Below are positions 61,648 to 64,000 of a stretch of 64,000 nucleotides of DNA, in pieces. The position numbers were made by a program, and so were the translations under genes. The notes beneath the pieces were generated by a model, which was not told the origin of the DNA, did no database searches, and saw nothing but the letters and a program-made list of their open reading frames with translations. Location of the stretch: the NCBI GenBank assembly GCA_910577195.1, contig CAJTLP010000002.1, forward strand, positions 124,001 to 188,000. The letters are read 5' to 3'. This stretch comes from an uncultured Eubacterium sp. (GTDB lineage: Bacteria > Bacillota > Clostridia > Oscillospirales > Acutalibacteraceae). The stretch's first letter is position 1, and each line of letters starts with the position of its first letter.

Positions 61648-64000
61648 ATGGCAAAAAAGTATTGTTATCTTTTTTCAGAAGGTAATGCTAACATGAGAGA
61701 GCTTCTCGGCGGTAAGGGTGCTAACCTTGCAGAAATGACCAACATCGGTCTTCCTGTACCACAGGGTTTCACAATTACAACAGAGGCTTGTACTCAGTAC
61801 TATGAGGACGGTCGTAAAATCAATGATGATATTATGGCTGAAATCAATGAGTACATTGTAAAGATGGAAGAAATCACAGGCAAGAAGTTCGGTGATAAGG
61901 AGAATCCTCTCCTTGTTTCCGTTCGTTCAGGTGCAAGAGCATCAATGCCCGGTATGATGGACACAATCCTCAATCTTGGTTTAAATGAAGAAGTTGTAAA
62001 TGCAATTGCTGAAAAATCAGGCAATCCAAGATGGGCATGGGACTGCTACAGAAGATTCATTCAGATGTATTCTGACGTAGTTATGGAAGTTGGTAAGAAG
62101 TATTTTGAGGTTCTTATCGACGAGATGAAAGAAAAGAGAGGCGTTACTCAGGACGTTGAGCTTTCTGCTGACGATCTCAAGGAGCTTGCTTCTCAGTTCA
62201 AGGCTGAATATAAAGAAAAGATTGGTGTTGATTTCCCAACTGATCCTAAGGAGCAGCTTATGGGTGCAGTTAAGGCTGTATTCCGTTCATGGGACAACCC
62301 TCGTGCAAACGTATACCGCCGCGACAACGATATCCCTTATTCATGGGGTACTGCTGTTAACGTACAGTCAATGGCATTCGGTAACATGGGTGACGACTGC
62401 GGTACAGGTGTTGCTTTCACACGTGACCCTGCTACAGGTGCAAAGGGTCTCTTCGGTGAGTTCCTTACAAACGCACAGGGCGAGGACGTAGTTGCAGGTG
62501 TTCGTACACCAATGCACATTTCAGAAATGGAGCAGAAGTTCCCTGAAGCATTCGCTGAGTTCACAAAGGTTTGCGAAACTCTTGAGAATCACTACAGAGA
62601 TATGCAGGATATGGAATTCACTGTTGAGCACGGTAAGCTCTTCATGCTCCAGACACGTAACGGTAAGAGAACTGCACAGGCAGCTCTTCAGATTGCTTGT
62701 GATTTAGTTGACGAAGGTATGAGAACTCCTCAGGAAGCTGTTGAGATGATCGACCCTCGTAACCTTGATACACTCCTTCACCCACAGTTTGATGCTGCTG
62801 AGCTTAAGGCTGCAACACCAATCGGTAAGGGTCTCGGTGCTTCTCCTGGTGCTGCCTGCGGTAAGGTTGTATTCACAGCTGACGATGCTGTTGAGTGGAA
62901 CAACAGAGGCGAGAAGGTTGTACTTGTTCGTCTTGAGACTTCACCTGAGGATATCACAGGTATGAAGGCTTCACAGGGTATCCTTACAGTTCGCGGTGGT
63001 ATGACATCACACGCTGCCGTTGTTGCTCGTGGTATGGGTACTTGCTGCGTATCAGGCTGCGGCGATATCAACATGGACGAAGAAAATAAGAAGTTTACAC
63101 TCGCTGGTAAGGAATACCATGAGGGTGATGCAATTTCAATCGACGGTTCAACAGGTAATATCTACGACGGTATCATTCCTACTGTTGACGCTACAATCGC
63201 AGGTACTTTCGGCAGAATCATGGGCTGGGCTGATGAATTCAGAACACTTAAGGTTCGTACAAATGCTGATACTCCTGCTGATGCAAAGAAGGCAAGAGAG
63301 CTTGGTGCTGAGGGTATCGGTCTCTGCCGTACAGAGCATATGTTCTTTGAAGAGGACAGAATTGCTGCTTTCCGTGAAATGATTTGTTCAGACACAGTTG
63401 AAGAGAGAGAAGCTGCTCTTGAGAAGATTCTTCCTTATCAGCAGAATGACTTCGAGGCTCTCTATGAGGCTCTTGAGGGCTGTCCTGTAACAATCCGTTT
63501 CCTTGATCCTCCTCTTCACGAGTTCGTTCCTACTGAGGAAGAAGATGTCAAGAAGCTCGCTGACGCACAGGGCAAGAGCGTTGAAGACATTAAGGCTATC
63601 ATCGCATCTCTCCACGAGTTCAACCCAATGATGGGTCATCGTGGTCTCCGTCTTGCTGTAACATATCCTGAAATCGCTAAGATGCAGACAAAGGCTGTTA
63701 TCCGTGCTGCTATCAATGTACAGAAGGCTCACGCTGACTGGACTGTTGCTCCTGAGATTATGATTCCTCTCGCTTGCGACACTAAGGAGCTCAAGTATGT
63801 TAAGGATATGGTTGTTGCAACTGCTGACGCTGAAATCGCTGCTGCAGGTGTTGAGATGAAGTACGAAGTTGGTACTATGATCGAGATTCCTCGTGCTGCT
63901 CTTACAGCTGATGAAATTGCTAAGGAAGCTGAGTTCTTCTGCTTCGGTACAAACGACCTTACTCAGATGACATTCGGCTTCAGCCGTGACGATGCCGGTA
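61648..64000 (+). CDS. ppdK: Pyruvate phosphate dikinase, 3' end outside window
   Basis: The first 784 of about 875 residues. The enzyme interconverts pyruvate, ATP and phosphate with PEP, AMP and pyrophosphate, a glycolytic/gluconeogenic step often replacing pyruvate kinase in Clostridia. The ATP-grasp N-domain has ELLGGKGANLAEMTNIGLPVPQGFTIT, SVRSGARASMPGMMDTILNLG and MLQTRNGKRTAQAA. The swivelling domain has the phosphohistidine in LTVRGGMTSHAAVVARGMG (His455). The PEP/pyruvate TIM barrel has GLCRTEHMFF, MMGHRGLRLAVTYPEI and CFGTNDLTQMTFGFSRDD. AGGAGG sits 11 bases before the ATG. Codons are strongly T-ending (GCT, CGT), unlike neighbouring genes, suggesting high expression. Confidence 0.96.
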   Translation, partial: MAKKYCYLFSEGNANMRELLGGKGANLAEMTNIGLPVPQGFTITTEACTQYYEDGRKINDDIMAEINEYIVKMEEITGKKFGDKENPLLVSVRSGARASMPGMMDTILNLGLNEEVVNAIAEKSGNPRWAWDCYRRFIQMYSDVVMEVGKKYFEVLIDEMKEKRGVTQDVELSADDLKELASQFKAEYKEKIGVDFPTDPKEQLMGAVKAVFRSWDNPRANVYRRDNDIPYSWGTAVNVQSMAFGNMGDDCGTGVAFTRDPATGAKGLFGEFLTNAQGEDVVAGVRTPMHISEMEQKFPEAFAEFTKVCETLENHYRDMQDMEFTVEHGKLFMLQTRNGKRTAQAALQIACDLVDEGMRTPQEAVEMIDPRNLDTLLHPQFDAAELKAATPIGKGLGASPGAACGKVVFTADDAVEWNNRGEKVVLVRLETSPEDITGMKASQGILTVRGGMTSHAAVVARGMGTCCVSGCGDINMDEENKKFTLAGKEYHEGDAISIDGSTGNIYDGIIPTVDATIAGTFGRIMGWADEFRTLKVRTNADTPADAKKARELGAEGIGLCRTEHMFFEEDRIAAFREMICSDTVEEREAALEKILPYQQNDFEALYEALEGCPVTIRFLDPPLHEFVPTEEEDVKKLADAQGKSVEDIKAIIASLHEFNPMMGHRGLRLAVTYPEIAKMQTKAVIRAAINVQKAHADWTVAPEIMIPLACDTKELKYVKDMVVATADAEIAAAGVEMKYEVGTMIEIPRAALTADEIAKEAEFFCFGTNDLTQMTFGFSRDDAG

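Overview
This 64 kb window is chromosomal DNA, about 40% GC by eye, from a low-GC Gram-positive anaerobe. It most resembles a Ruminococcus-like member of the Oscillospiraceae (Clostridia); the genus is an inference. Supporting signs are AGGAGG-type ribosome binding sites, TTGACA/TATAAT promoters, FMN, manganese-type and tryptophan T-box leaders, a roughly 1250-residue single-chain PurL, pyruvate phosphate dikinase, a DnaD-like plus DnaI/DnaC-like loader pair, VanRS-like two-component genes, and a secreted protein with the dockerin-like tail common in Ruminococcus. No phage, plasmid, IS element, CRISPR array or rRNA was seen.

Layout. 1-13 kb: a purine formyltransferase (cut by the left edge), a tandem pair of RimK-like ATP-grasp genes with a small membrane protein, fructose-bisphosphate aldolase, a GT2 glycosyltransferase, a riboflavin transporter under an FMN riboswitch, a metallophosphoesterase, a short cation diffusion facilitator, a DUF421 protein and a zinc/cadmium resistance operon (ArsR repressor plus P-type ATPase) with a visible promoter and operator. 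A divergent XRE/RHH regulator pair shares a perfect 16-bp inverted repeat. 12-20 kb: a two-gene surface cluster on the minus strand, an LRR protein with a dockerin-like tail and a giant Ig-like/FIVAR-repeat protein whose frame is broken by a single in-frame TAG.

20-41 kb: CsoR-type repressor coupled to metY, an ApgM-type phosphoglycerate mutase homologue, purL, a PAS-only protein, pduL, family 4 uracil-DNA glycosylase, a two-component system with an unusual multi-membrane kinase, a P-type ATPase behind a yybP-ykoY (Mn2+) riboswitch, GT8 and VTT-family membrane genes, and tRNA-Gly. 41-52 kb: a replication and translation block (DnaD, DnaC, S1 protein, DUF951, RF1, a natural Sua5-CoaE fusion), M18 aminopeptidase, asparaginase, and a stand-alone trpB behind a Trp-specifying T-box and a possible nine-codon leader peptide. 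52-64 kb: a VanRS-like system next to a membrane-anchored C39-type peptidase, a GntR/ABC exporter operon with a perfect operator, a VanW lipoprotein, glmU, and ppdK running off the right edge.

Themes are metal homeostasis (Zn/Cd, Cu-type CsoR, Mn), RNA-based control, and surface or envelope functions. A family of intergenic palindromic elements with GTAGGGG...CCCCTAC ends is scattered at eight places. The observations most worth checking are the TAG-split surface protein, the T-box plus leader peptide before trpB, the tandem ATP-grasp operon, the Sua5-CoaE fusion, the XRE/RHH operator pair, and the C39 peptidase control region.
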